Source: Chaetoderma sp. LZ-2023a
Lineage: Eukaryota > Mollusca > Caudofoveata > Chaetodermatida > Chaetodermatidae
NCBI GenBank assembly: GCA_034401795.1
Contig: CM067360.1
Location: 118,129,572-118,193,571, forward strand
Direction of reading: 5' to 3'
DNA: 64,000 nt
Part shown: in pieces, positions 1-12,900 of the stretch
How the letters are laid out: each line of letters begins with the position of its first letter
Numbering within the stretch: the first letter of the stretch is position 1
Translations under genes and position numbers: made by a program
Notes under the pieces: generated by a model
Databases searched by the model: none
Told to the model about the DNA's origin: nothing
Seen by the model: the letters and a program-made list of their open reading frames with translations, nothing else

Positions 1-2330
1 CCAGCAAAAAGGCATGCAGTGTCTTCTAAGCGATGCACACTCAGATACAGATGATGCAATCGAGGAGCTTATCTTATTCTTATCCTCGGCAAGATGTCGT
101 GACCAAATGGCTGCATTTTTTACTACGCGGCACACCCAACAATCTAATTTCCAGTTCTGGTGGCAGTACATGGCAGTGTATGGATATGGTTTGTATCGTT
201 CTGTTCCCCATCAGAGCTCAGCGAGATGGAATATGGAATTTGCATCTATATGCATTCAGACGAATGCTTCCCTTTCTTCACAGATAAGAGCATACACACT
301 ATGCGAGATGGGGAGTCGTCTATCTATCCGAAATGTGCCAGCTTCCCGATGAGGTGCTTCAACAGTTTCAACAATTCAACTTTGTTGTAAATGGCTCAGA
401 AGGCAGGTGTACTCAGGTTTCTCCTGCTCACAGCCAAGAGTGGTTAAATAGCATCGGAAAGAGGAGTGCATGAATTATAGGAATCACCGAAACGGATATA
501 CCACTCAGCAGATTGGCGCATTCCTACAATTTAGGTGCCCAAATTGCAGCCCAAACGAGAGGGTTTGCCATGGGATTGGATTCCCGGATGGCACGCAATG
601 AATCAACTCCATTGCAAAACGACGTGAGCATGGTGATGAAGCTAAAGTGAGACAGATTCTAAAGGGATTCAACGTATTCTCTTTAGACTCACCCATTGAT
701 AAAGCACTGCACAATATTGCAACACTGGATATGGCTACAGAGGAGATTTAAGAATCTCCGCTCAATGCTGAACGACTGGGTAAGGAGCAGTTGAATGTTT
801 TTGGCGAGAACAGAGGGGCAAACGCACATACAATTATATGATCCCCTAACGAAAACAAAGGCGTCAACATTTGCTGCAGAAACAAACCAAATTAAAAGAC
901 AAGGATAGGAATATCGTGCAGTAACTAATCAGGGCCTATGAAGCTGGACGAGTTGTGGAACTTCCAAAAATCTTAAAACATGCATTGATGCGAGTACCAG
1001 TCGCACTCTCAGAGCTGAATTGAGTTCCCAGAGCTGGGAATAAATCAACCCTTGCAGATATCTTAACACATTATATTCAATGTCCTACAGAGCTAACATT
1101 TGAATGGATGTCATGTCTCGTGATCGATGGCCAAGCAGGGAAGCCACATGGTAGTAACCCATTTGGTGACCAACCAGACAATTTACTGAAATCTGTACTC
1201 AAGAGTGGACACAAATGCAACAGCATTGATACCATATTTGATAGATATAAATCATAATCCATCAAAGAAGGGACAAGACAGAAACAATCCAAAGGGCTCG
1301 AGCCAATTCGGAGATGTGTTGAGGGCCGATCTGTTCCACTTCCAAATAATTGGCAACATTTCTTGGCGCTCCCAGACAATAACGCTGATCTCGCGTCCTT
1401 CCTTTCTGAACACATATTACGCAAAGCACCTAATAACAAGACCAACGTCGTATCTGGAGGCTTCAAAGAAGATGGTGTTGTTAAATCTTCGGACCCAATG
1501 GTGGACACAAGCGCATTGGAGGCACAACACGATGCGGTTGATACAAGAATTGTCTTACACTGGATTGATACTAATGCTAGCTCTGTTGTTGTATAATAGC
1601 GGGACACCGATGTTCTTGTGATACTGGTGGCACATTTCAACATGATGATGTGCAGTAAGTGGTGGATGCAATCAGGGACATCAGCCAATCCAATGCGTAT
1701 TTCTGTGCATACCATCTGTGATAAGTTGACTGTGTTGAATGAGGATTTGAGTAATATAATTCCATTCCCTGCAATCACAGGTTGTTATACAGTCTCCCAC
1801 ATTGCTTGCCATGGCAAGAAAACAGCCTGGGAAGCGATCCTAGTCTCCTTGCAGATCTAGGAATTGGTGATATTCAAGAGGAAACATACAAGTAAGCAGA
1901 GAAGTTCATATGCAACGTTTACACTCTTCCACATGAGGATAGCTGTGATAATGCACGAGCGGTTTTGTTTGGCAACTATAGATCGCCAGAAGCATTGCCA
2001 CCTACAAGCAATGCACTACATTTCCACATGCAGGGAACTCATTATCAGTCGATGGTGTGGCGACAAGCAACTTGTAACGTTCCAAACCTGCCTACACCAA
2101 ACTCCCTGGGCCCTTGGATGGGCAAAAGACAAAGGAAAACTTGTTCCAAAGCAGATGTCACTACCTCCGATTCCTGACACATGTGTCGAAATCCTCACCT
2201 GCGGCTGCAGTAAAGGACACGGATCACAAAAAATGTAGTTGCAAGAAGGCAACGCTGCAATGTACCAACACATGCAAATGACGAGCTCATGGGGCTGCGT
2301 GAATGAGCCAGTAATCTAATTCTCAGACAT
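1..2330 (+). pseudogene. Decayed CXC-domain / nuclease-like family gene
   Basis: Broken copy of a large metazoan protein family of unknown function that ends in a tesmin/TSO1-like CXC cysteine domain. It enters from before the window start. Collinear pieces lie in changing frames: FQFWWQYM near 150, RAQRDGIWNLHLYAFRRMLP near 200-270, and a frame running from about 1081 to 1860 with only about three stops (CLVIDGQ, then SVLKSGHKCNSIDTIFDRYK, then DTDVLVILVAH at 1606). PFPAITG followed by CYTVS and GKKTAW near 1770-1830 resembles the helical part of FEN/XPG-type nucleases; most relatives have D where this copy has Y. The CXC segment at 2200-2290 reads CGCSKGHGSQK, then needs a one-base frame change to continue KCSCKKATLQCTNTCK. 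Multiple stops and frameshifts make it non-functional. The family match is from memory of similar cnidarian and mollusc proteins; the nuclease assignment is inference. Confidence 0.72.
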
Positions 2331-3179
2331 GGCCACAATTATGATTCTGTGATGAATAATGTTCAAAATGTAATATCGTTTGTCTCTAATGAAGTGTAAT
2401 TGTGGAAGGGGCGTTGACAACTGTATGCCCAAAAGCTAGCTGTGACATAATTTACTTGAGTCAAGATTAATATACGTTTTCACACTTTAAATCGACAAAA
2501 TAGGCCGGGTTTTTAAAATGGCATCAACTCTGTTTAAAAGATATATTGAGATTTACTCCGAATCCATTCATTGGTGACTTTTTCACCAAATTATAGAAGT
2601 TGTTTTAAACTTGTATTGGCGTTTTAATACCAGCTTTTCAATTAAAAACATCATGAATCACCTGTTGTTCATGTTTTTGATTTTGGTAGGTAATCACGCG
2701 TACTTATACGGAACCACTTCCATTTCCTACACATAACAGATATCTGGCAAAGCGTAATAATTTACACATGGAACACATTTGGTTTAAATCCATACAGAAA
2801 TGACAACACATGCCATTGATGTTTATAGAGGGACGGACGACATACGATGAGCAAACGGATGGATGCACTGATAAATGGTCGAATAAACTGTCATGGCATA
2901 AGTTCAACAGGATGAGCTATTTGAACTATGTAAGAATACGACTTCATGATAGATAATAAAGCCTAATGTTGGCAATGTTGCTCATACTGCAATTGAATGT
3001 AGTCCATTTTGCCGAAATCTAGACGTTTCTCGGGGGCCATTTTGTTGTGTGTGTCTAAATGGCAAAATGGAGCTTGGTAAACAACATTTTTGTATTCAGC
3101 ACATTCGAATTATCCAAGAAAGCAGATTTACCAACATTTTCCCAAAATGCCTAACACATTGAACTGTCTTGAACATGTG
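2331..3179. other. No recognised feature
   Basis: AT-rich sequence between the CXC-family pseudogene and repeat family 1. No coding pattern, RNA gene or clear repeat was seen. A short A/T-rich inverted segment near 2500-2700 may be the old 3' end of the pseudogene's element. Confidence 0.4.
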
Positions 3180-5204
3180 CCTAGTCTATAATAGTGATAT
3201 GAGATCGGGTCTAGTCTTAGATTCTATGTATTATATAAACGGCCTTTTGACAAATTATCCAATAAAGTCGATCCATCAAACCTATTAGAATGCACCATTT
3301 TGCACCATTAGTTTTCGTAGGTGTGACGCATCACGTTACTACTAGTTATGCCACAATGCTAATGACAATCGCTACATAGTTATTTCTGACTTGAACTTAC
3401 TTTTAGTCCAACACCAAAAACGTCTGCACCAAACAAGCACATTTGCAAACGCATTTCATAACTACGTAACATACACGTTCACATATTCGCCGTCCTCGTG
3501 GCTCGGACACATTTACGGTGTCAGGGGCATTACGGGTTATTACGCATTATTTTACCGAATGGCAATAGATTTTACACATCAGCATCTAACATATGAACAT
3601 CTATCGTTGAATAGCATACGTGTGTTCATATCGAGAACTATTACACGACTGAAACCCACTTTTAAATGATACATATTCGCAGCAATGGTGCATTTATCCT
3701 GACAGGTTCCATATTGTATATATGGGAGATAGTTGCTGGACAAATCAATTTCTTAGTTGTATTCAATATGCATACCTATATTGTAACAGGTCGTGTTTCT
3801 GCTTGGTGTATCCTGTGTCCGTCTGGAGTGGAAGAGGCGTATCTGATTTAATAGGAAACGTGATTGTAAGACAGTGACCATGCGTAATCAGATAATCTAT
3901 AATTGTTTCGCTTATAGATTGTTTCAAGATGTTGTGAAGGTTTCGTGCGCAGAGACACACGTCTCGTTAACTCCTAAGCATCCCTGTTTCAATCGGAAGC
4001 TGAATGTGAGAATCAAGTGGCGTTACAATATGGCAAATCCTCTTTAGAGGCTTAACGAATCAGATTATATCTAACGAGAACCAAACTAGTTGTTTCATTG
4101 GAAGAGCCAATTATAATAGCTGGCCATGCAAGATACGAGATTGAGTAAACTCAATTTGCAAACACCCAGAACCACTTGATTAACGTGTAGTTGATGATAT
4201 CTAGTCCATGTGCACGATAAGAAATGTAATTAAAAAGACCATGCTATGCAGAAGGCATCGGTTTCTCCAATGACGCATTCGTGTGAGTGACCACTTGTTC
4301 TATGATCAGGCAAGCAATATGCTTAACACAGGGTCGAGCTCCCATTGGTTGATAAGAGTCAAACATAGTAAACGCCTGTGGTATTATGTTGTTTTATAGA
4401 TAGTAACTGACTGAAACTAAGGTGTAAACACTATTTCATAACTAGATTTTAATTGCCTTATTGTGCGCTCGTTTGTCTGTGATTGCTGGAAAGTATCGTA
4501 CAGAAGTATGCTATGCTAGATCAATCACCACCTGCGATTTGAAAAGCACAGATGTTCCAACTCGGATCAACATGATGGCTACAACTCTACTTGGGCAAAG
4601 TGCCCATTAAGAAACGCAGAGTACCGGCGGAATTTATAATCGGCGTGTTTTTATTACTTTCTGAGTCTTGTAAGAAGAGATTACATTTCTGACACGTGAA
4701 ATGAGCAGTTTCTCAGCTATGCCATTTTCCTTGCATTTGGGCCAAATACGCATGACCTGTATACTGAGCTGTCTGTTCCCTTTAAATGAGGCGATCTTTA
4801 CATGAATATTTCTATCAGAGCATGTTTGGAAGTACATAATTTAAAGATAAATCCGACACTTCCAGCGAATTCCGTGCAATATCAGATTATCAAGCATAAC
4901 ATCATTCGGTTAAAGATTTGCCAGCCGTCTTATCCAATTTCGTGCACCTCAACATCTCAGCAATACAATAACTTACATCGTGTTTATGCAAGCACCGTGT
5001 TGCAATGATACGATGCCAACAACCGCGAATCAATCTTCCCAAACAAAATATTCTCTCAAATGGATCGCACAAAATATTAATTTCGCTCCACGTAATCGAA
5101 CGTTATCATATTCATGGCCAGTACTAATTGAATACTCGATGACTACAGTATTCACACCACTTAGCGCAAAGCATGCGTGCTGCATCTAAGCCGAATGGAT
5201 GTGC

Positions 5205-5570
5205 CCAGTGTATACAGCCATCGTGTGGCGTCATAATCAACTACGTGGCATGTATGATGACGCTATGTTCAATGGCGTCATGATTGGCATAGCTATGCAC
5301 GCCACGAACGCTTATTTGAAGACGGACTAAGCGCTGTTGTACGAATTGTATGTCTTTCCTGTTTACTAAACATGATGTTGAATATTTTGAAACTAGGCCG
5401 CAAGTGCAGCCAGTCAAATTACTTTCAAAATATTTAACACTTTATCTGTGTAATTTTCTGGAAATTTAAGGAGTGCAGGCGTCGATTGATCCCAACATGA
5501 GCGACGTGTTGGTGGGGGTTACCGAGTGATGGGCGGGGCATAGCTAAACCTGAAAAGGTATATTATCTGT
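5205..5570 (+). mobile_element. CRE-MITE copy, forward, inside repeat family 1
   Basis: Left part has GGCGTCATAATCAACTACGT and related near-CRE sites (5229-5285). A degenerate hairpin follows (TTTTGAAACTA at about 5383, CAGTCAAATTACTTTCAAAA at about 5412), then CGATTGATCCCAACA (about 5482) and GGGCGGGGCATAGCTAAA (about 5531). Two exact TGACGTCA sites lie just beyond, at 5608-5615 and 5640-5647. The copy was present before family 1 duplicated, because the partner at 41868-42222 sits at the same place. Confidence 0.7.
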
Positions 5571-5744
5571 GATTGAATGAAGCGGTACGATATGCCCTTC
5601 AAGTAGATGACGTCATCATCCAATCCACCACGTGTTATCTGACGTCACATTCAAAATGACGATGTTCTGTCGCGAAAATCGTGAAGTATGTCACGAAATC
5701 ATATGGACAGTATACCGGTGATGAATGTACAATATAATGAGCAT

Positions 5745-5895
5745 TGCCCTGAATATTAAAAAAACTAATTTGACTTTATGCCATATACGACAGCAGCCCC
5801 AAGTCAAATTCGTTTCCAAATTGTTCAGCAATGTACCTGTTAGTTTGAATCTTACATTCTGGGAATTCTGATGTCAACGTTGTAAATGGATTCCA
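5745..5895 (+). repeat. Degenerate CRE-MITE-type hairpin
   Basis: Second hairpin inside repeat family 1: AAACTAATTTGACTTTATG and CAAGTCAAATTCGTTTCCAA surround a GCAGC-rich centre, followed by a diverged CTGGGAATTCTG tail. The equivalent in the other family 1 copy is 42413-42490. Confidence 0.55.
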
Positions 5896-6389
5896 ATACA
5901 CGTAAACTGTGGTTGGAGATTTGCTGGAATTTGACTGGTCAAAGCTAGACAGGGGTCTCCCTATTGGGCAATTGTATTATTTCCGTCACAAATAATGCCC
6001 GCCGAAAATCTGGATATTATTTTGCATGTGAGTTTTATAATGCTCTAGTAATGCTGACTCGTTTAACATTGACTGATAAAGGCAGACACCGTTATGCCAT
6101 TCACCGCAGAACCAGCTGAAGATTGTCTTTCTATTTGCCTCATATATGGGCTATTAGAAACGATAAGGTACGGCACACACATAAGGATGTTACACAATGC
6201 GCATGCATTTTTTAACACATTTTATTTTACTAATACTACAACGTGATTGGGCGCAGGTGCTATCAACTTAGCTAAGCCCTCTCCCTACAGAGTCATTACG
6301 ACAGCAACCTGCTTTGGTACTTAGATACACACGTATATACAATAACCAAAGTACGAGGAATAGCATGGGGAGAAAAAATAGCATGCGTT

Positions 6390-6390
6390 T

Positions 6391-6477
<87 letters not shown>

Positions 6478-6661
6478 GGAGAGAGAGAGAGAGGGAGAGA
6501 GAGAGAGAGAGAGGGAGAGAGGGAGAGAGAGAGAGAGAGGGAGAGAGAGAGAGGGGGAGAGCGAGAGAGAGAGAGAAAGAAAGAGAGAGAGAGAAGAGAG
6601 AAGAGAGAGCGAACGAGCGGGAGAGAGAGGGAGAGGGAAAGAGCTAGGAGGGGAAGGGAAG

Positions 6662-6733
<72 letters not shown>

Positions 6734-6865
6734 TGGGGTAGCGAGAGAGGAAGGGAAGGGGAGGGAGCGAGGGAGGAAGGGGGAGGGATGGAGGGAGGGA
6801 GAACGAGAGAGGGAGAGAGGGCGGGAGAGAGGGGGCGGGGTGTGGGGGGAGGGGGGGGGTAGAGA
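6390..6865 (+). repeat. GA-rich polypurine tract
   Basis: About 475 bases of almost pure purine, mostly (GA)n with GGGA, GGAA and G-run interruptions and only a scattering of pyrimidines. It ends in a G-rich stretch (6830-6862). Long Arg/Glu or Ser/Leu/Pro open frames across it on either strand are artefacts of the repeat. Confidence 0.97.
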
Positions 6866-7439
6866 GCAACATGGCAGGACAGATATTTATAACATACCAC
6901 TTATTTTCCAATTTAGGCCTATACAGGTGTATGGCAATGGTATGCCACCAAGTACAACACGGATTTCTACGGCACAAGTCCCCGCTGTGTCCAAGAAATC
7001 CGCACCTACGAGACGTCACATGAGTAGAGTCCAATACTGACAACAACAACAAAAATGAACGATTCAATAATGCAATGTTACATGTTCGTTGAATCTCATA
7101 TTTACTAAATGTTCTGCGCGACTGACACGAGTGGGCAGTACATTGATGACATGGTGGCGCATTTAGTAATGCCAGCGGTTACGTGATGTAACGACGAGTA
7201 TGCAAATAACGTAGTGTGTAATAATGGCTACGATGTTAAACTGCTAACTAATAAAAGTAACCTTAAAAACCAAATATGTCAGTGGTATGAACAAGATCCT
7301 GCGATTACAAACACCCGTCCACTTGTGCTGTAGATATGTGTATTAGGTATGGAAGCAGATGCACATCTACGTTAAAAGCGGTTGGTTTGTTTTATATAAT
7401 TATGTATATTTCTTAACAAGACATCGTTCATTTGTGGCG
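6866..7439. other. No recognised feature
   Basis: Sequence between the polypurine tract and the minus-strand LINE. No coding or repeat signal was recognised. Confidence 0.4.
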
Positions 7440-9870
7440 ATATATTTACACCCCCATCAGAAATAAGATTAACAGCACATTGGGCATGAGCTCTAGCATT
7501 GAGCTAAATAAATCGATTATCTCACTTTCCCATCTCCGGGATTCAAAGAAATAATGAAAAGATGTTTTTGGCGTTTGACATTCTGGACAGTTTCTTTCTT
7601 CGAGTGGATGATATCGAAATAATTCATTTTTTAGTTGAATACAATTATTTCTGAGCTGGCAAATCAAGATAGTACTTCTGCCTGAGGAATAGTATGTCTA
7701 AATTTGTTTGGAAATATTTCGGTCAGATTTTGCAATGTTGCTTTTGAATATCGAAACTGATGGCGCTTACTTTATTTTCGTGTCCAGCTTGTTCCACAAT
7801 TAGATAGCACTAAGTAGACCAGATGTTGTAAACACTTCAAGGCGATGTGTTGGCGGCATACAATTTTCAAAATTTCTAAGATTATATCTTGAAGCATTAC
7901 CCACACGTTCATCAGCCATATCACGCATATAGTCAGGGCACGCCGAGTGGATACTGTTATAGAACAAACTAAGTTGTTTGTGATTTCGGTGCTCACGTAG
8001 AGGTATCACGCCCGTTTCTCTATACAGATTTGAGAAACTGTGTATTTTGGCAGACAGGTTATAATCGGCATGGCTTCAATCTGAATGGTTTCAGGTTGTT
8101 CAGCATCCTGGCCCGAACATCTATCCCAAACTTTGCACCCAAAGTCGAGTACTGAGTGGAGGTAAGCAAAATACATTTTAAATAATGTTTTTCTTACTTA
8201 AAATGTATTTCATCTGCCGCCTAATGGCCAATATTTGGCAGTCTTGTTGGATATTTGCCCTATATGAGTTGCCCATTTTAAATCGGTCAAATGTATTACG
8301 CCAATATACTTACTATTGTGTAATGATGATACCTGTATGCTATTTAGAAATATATTGGGAGATGAAAAGCTAAGTATATTCCAAATAGTTAGAGTCACGG
8401 GTTTGTGGCATTAGACATGACTAACGACTGGTTCGACCAGTCAGAAATGTGTTTACATCGTTATTTAGTTTTCTTTCAATTTCAATTGACGTGGCACTAG
8501 AACAGCATACAGCAACATACGATCTTAAAGCTCAGTCGATGTTATGTAAAATGCCATTTATATAAATTAGGAATACGAGAGTACCTAGCACTAAGCCTTG
8601 TGGAATTCTATCCGGCGTCCATTTGTTTAAGAGATGATTTGTCTTTGTTGAATAAGATGCACTGTTGCCGTGAAGATAAATAGCTACTAAACCAAATAAG
8701 AAAGCTTCCTCCCAGTCCATGGTCTTGTAATTTGAACATCAATCAGCTGTGTCATACTCTGTCAACTGCTTTGGAGATGCCACACAATACGACACATTTG
8801 GATTTGTGTTCTTCGAGGGAATTTGAGAGAATAAGACGCCGTGCAATTAAATTGAAGACAGTCGAATAGACAGCTGAAAACCGCACTGGTACTTGTAGAG
8901 GAGATGTTGGCTATGTGTGTGTTTATATACGTGCTTGCATATTATTCTCTCCATGACTTTACCTGCATTACTTCAGCGTGAAATTGGTCAGTAATTCGCA
9001 GGTAATTCCCGGTCACCTTTTTAAAACAAAGCAACCACAGTAGCCGGGTTCCAAGCATTTGAAAATATTCCTGCTTCAAATGATTTCTTGAAGAGCAATG
9101 CTAATGGAGACGCTATAGAATGTGCTACTGTATTTAGCATTGTATGGCTTATTTCATCCTTTCCAGAGGCAATATTTAGTGCTAGTATTTGTATTACGTC
9201 TATTACTTCCGATTCCGGAATAATAATATCCGACATAATACAATTAGTTTTCATTTCAATTGTGGGTAGGTGGATACCTGTTTCATCGACATTGGAAATA
9301 GATGTAAAACAACCATTTAAGCATGTCGCCTTTTATAAGTCGGTGTTAGCGTATTTTTCATTTCCATTATCTTCAACAAGTAAGTGGCGGGATAGTCGTG
9401 ATAGAGTTTCGGCTAATAAGCTGCGTCACTAGTTTCCAGTATGGACCAGAATTATGAGCAGATAGCTCCTTTAACAGTATATCTGCAGATCTTTTACAAT
9501 CATGTTTCGCCTTCTTTTTCTTATTATTAACTTAGCTTCTGTGTCTTTTAAATGTGTGCCAGTCGCTTTGCAGTTGGCTAATCCTGGTTAAAGTCTATCT
9601 CTTACTCTGATTTCACGACGTAGGGCCCCGTCGAACCACGGTTTATCGTCAGTCATAATTGTTACTACTCTATTAGGGATACATTCCTTCACCATATGAA
9701 TACAAAAGGAGTTGAATAATTCACACATTTCGTTTACACCAGTACATGTTTAAAATAGAGCTGCCACTCTTCAACTTCACAAAATTCGCCTTCTTATATT
9801 TTTTCCTCTATGTGTTTTCTTAATTTCTGTAGGTGTTTGTACAGCAGCATTAGTTGCTGAGTGATCACTG
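7440..9870 (-). mobile_element. Decayed LINE (non-LTR retrotransposon) remnant
   Basis: Collinear reverse-transcriptase pieces read leftward in shifting frames. First DDKPWFDGALRREIRVRDRL (about 9650-9590), the linker before RT. Then ALNIASGKDEISHTMLN and FKKSFEAGIFSNAWNPATVV (9254-9021), the RT fingers. Then TPDRIPQGLVLGTLVFLIYI (8720-8532), RT motif 4. Then SSATSIEIERKLNND (about 8500-8450), just past where the catalytic YADD should be; that motif is not readable here. Then LDFGCKVWDRC (about 8130-8100). Near the end comes CPECQTPKTSFHYF (about 7600-7550), the Cys/His C-terminal motif seen in jockey/CR1/L2-like LINEs. The order fits one ORF2 broken by many stops and indels. ORF1 and the endonuclease were not found, so it is probably 5' truncated. 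The clade call is tentative. Confidence 0.85.
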
Positions 9871-9989
9871 TATTCCGTGTATTCCTGTAGCGCACCGTAC
9901 TCTTATACTTCGAGATGTCTATACGTCAATATGGCATTAACTAGTTTATTAGTCGCGGGCGCTATATGCGTTGGCGCGCTTATTATCGA

Positions 9990-12900
9990 AATCAAGTCAG
10001 CCTAGTCATGGCCATTGGCAGCAGAAAGCAAACTGTAATTTACCTCAATTTACGCTGGAACCACGGAGCACTAAAACAGTCAGCACTAGTGAATGCCACT
10101 TATGTTGCCCTCCTGTGGTGGCGCGAACGACTATGTCATGCTACATACGATGATCGTCCATGGCACAAGGCAAAGCGGGGCACAGTATGTTATTTAGTTC
10201 CCTTAGGAAGCTAGACATGCACCTGCTGTTCACCATGGAGGTTGCCTATATGGGACCACTAAGCCTTGCATAGTGCATTGCTTTTTCCTCTAGATACTAT
10301 GTAGAAAGTGTATCGATTGATTCTACTGGCACTAGTCATATACTTAATGAGTAATTCCACCGAATGGCACTACCTGCTCAATTCCACTGTGAGCACTACC
10401 TTGTAAATACCTTTACCAAGAAATTGCAAATTAAAATGCTGGACTTTTCCAGTTAGCCGATATTCCGTGCCTAACTTCACCACCACATAATCCCTTGGAG
10501 TAATACAGGGGGAGGGGTGCTAGCGCACTTCCCTAGTATACATCATCTTGTATGAGTCACTTATTAACCCCAAATGGATTCCTCAGAAAAATGATAATAC
10601 ATAACTAAGTGTAGCATACCCTAAATTAGAGAATATGTGCTATACATGTCAAACTGTCGTGATGGAAAAAAAGGTTTAGAGAAAAATGTGTAATACAACA
10701 GTTATCAACATATGGCCCAATATGGTAAATGGCAACAATGACGTCATAAAGTAGTATGAACATCATCCACAAATCAAACCAAAACCTAAATTTATCGTAT
10801 CTTTACCACTCTGTCCAACGCTGCCCCTCTATACACAGCATGCGTTGAGTAGGTCGTTATTGTTTTAGGTAGACACGCTCTAAGAAACAGAAGAAGAAAC
10901 AACGTTTATGTTTCTATCTTTCAAAACTCATCATAGTGCGTATATATTTTCCTGTTGTCTATTTATGAATGCAGATATGTTGGTTTTCATGTCCATAATT
11001 CTCTCTTTCTAGGGTGATGTTGGGAGCATTGCTTATTTTCATTTGCTTTATGTTTCCCTAGGCATCGTCCCTAACCGTGTATTAATTTTGTGGCGCGACT
11101 TCTCATATTTTTGGTAGTAATTGTAGGTATTTATATATTATAAGAACAGTTCCAGTATTCTTGAACACACTGATGTAATTTTCTTGAACACGTATGTCTC
11201 TGGATTGGTTATTTAGCTAATTTCACCATTGCCTTAGTGTTGTAACAGCGATTATTAATAAACCATCATTAAGAAAAGGTATCCAAACGGGCGTTCATAG
11301 AGCCATGATAAGATGAACTATGCACAGCACGCAGGACTGGGATTTATGCACGGAAAATGCATGTATTACTAGAAAAAGGCAATACATGCAGTCAAGTCCG
11401 GCACATTGTGGACTCATATCGAAGAATACAGGTAGATAAATGTCAAAACTGCACCCTGTAGGTGTAGGAGATGGGCAGATATACACACTTTGCCATCTGG
11501 TGAATAGAAAGGTAATTCATTCTCCAGTTGCTTGTATTTACTAACTCTGTCATTTAGCAATATAGAGGTGAATGTTACAATTGTCTATTTAAGAATTGAT
11601 ACATTTGCTTATGAGGATTTGATCTAAAGATGTAATTGTTAAATATATCTGCTTCATCCGGAGAGTGGAACGATGACTTGCATGATTGTGTATTAACAGC
11701 AATACGACTCTTGCTTCGTGGCTTTGTTAGTTACAGTCTCCAACGCATTGACTAGAGGCCCAGGTATGATACTCGCTGGCTATATTAGAAGCTGTAACAG
11801 CATAGATCATGATTGCATACGCGTTAGTCTAACTGACTCTGAGATAATCAGATTGATGGAGTCTTCATGGAGCAATTCATACAAGCTAATCTTGTTCAGT
11901 AAATGAAATGCAGTACTCGTGTAGAACATAATCGCGTAGACAAAGCTATGCTAAGATCCGCTATGCATTACTGTCGCTTATGACATATATTTGTAACACG
12001 ATCAAGGAACAGGCCAGCGTCGTCGACTTCAGATTACTGTTCCTCCCAAGCAGGAGATAAATTGTTCTTTATTAAGCTTAATGCTCACGGTTGCCACACC
12101 GGCTTTCTCACACACTAGACTGGGATGTGTAGTCCATCCATCTCCCTAAATACCGCTTACACCAGTAGAGCACAAATGTAAATATTTGCGCTGCGACAGA
12201 ACAATTCCAGTCATTTGAGTGTAGATAATTGCATTGAGCTAACGCTAACCTTGAATGTTATGATTGACCTCCTGATAATGGCCATGCAAATAAAGAGCAA
12301 TGCAAGACATTCTTGCGATGCAGGTCCTAATGCCTAAGTCCGACAGGTTGTAGTACATTATGTTATGCGCGTGCCCTTAATCATGTTATTATAGATCATG
12401 CTATAGATGAAGCACTTAATACAGAGAAAGTTGCATTTGGATTCTGTGGCTGTACTTAGAACCATCTTTAACAATGTCTTTAAAAAAAAAAACCTGTTGC
12501 TAATGTAAGCTATTAGCAGCACAATGTATGCTGATAGTTGTAGATCTGTTAAGGTACCTTTCCAGTTTATCCATCCATTATATGACGGCATAATCAACTA
12601 CGTGACGTGTATGGTGGCGTCATAATCAATGACGTCATGATTGGCGCAGATAAGTACGTCACGAACGCATACTTGAAGAAGGATTACGCGATGGTGTATG
12701 AGCTGCATGGCTTTACTATTTAATACATATGCTGCTGAATATTTCGGAATTACTCTGACTGGGCGCTGCTGCTGCCATAGGCAACACCATCACCCAGTCA
12801 AATTAGTTTCATAATAGTCAAGAGCTTACCTGTATAGCAACCTGGAACGTGACAGTCAGTGCGTTCGCAGATCGATCGATCCCAACACGGGTGAAGTGTG

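Larger units (their letters stand above)
3180..6215 (+). repeat. Repeat family 1, copy 1 (about 3 kb)
   Basis: Diverged direct copy of 39670-42860. Shared landmarks in the same order include AATAGTGATATGAGAT at the left, TGATACATATTC near 3667 (40187 in the other copy), GGAGATAGTTGCTGGA near 3724 (40391), AAAGTATCGTACA near 4490 (41092), the CRE-MITE near 5210-5570 (41868-42222) and ACACAATG next to GCATGC near 6194 (42850). The second copy has a long AT run where this one has a few TAT bases. Reading frames are not preserved between the copies, so open stretches inside are probably chance. No terminal inverted or direct repeats were identified, so it could be a non-autonomous mobile element or half of a segmental duplication. 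Confidence 0.8.

Noticed and set aside
3391..3669. 92-codon open frame in repeat family 1 copy 1
   Set aside because: The matching part of copy 2 (about 39890-40190) does not keep the frame.
6268..7067. Long Ser/Leu/Pro-rich and Arg/Glu-rich open frames
   Set aside because: Both strands are open only because of the GA repeat; no real protein features.
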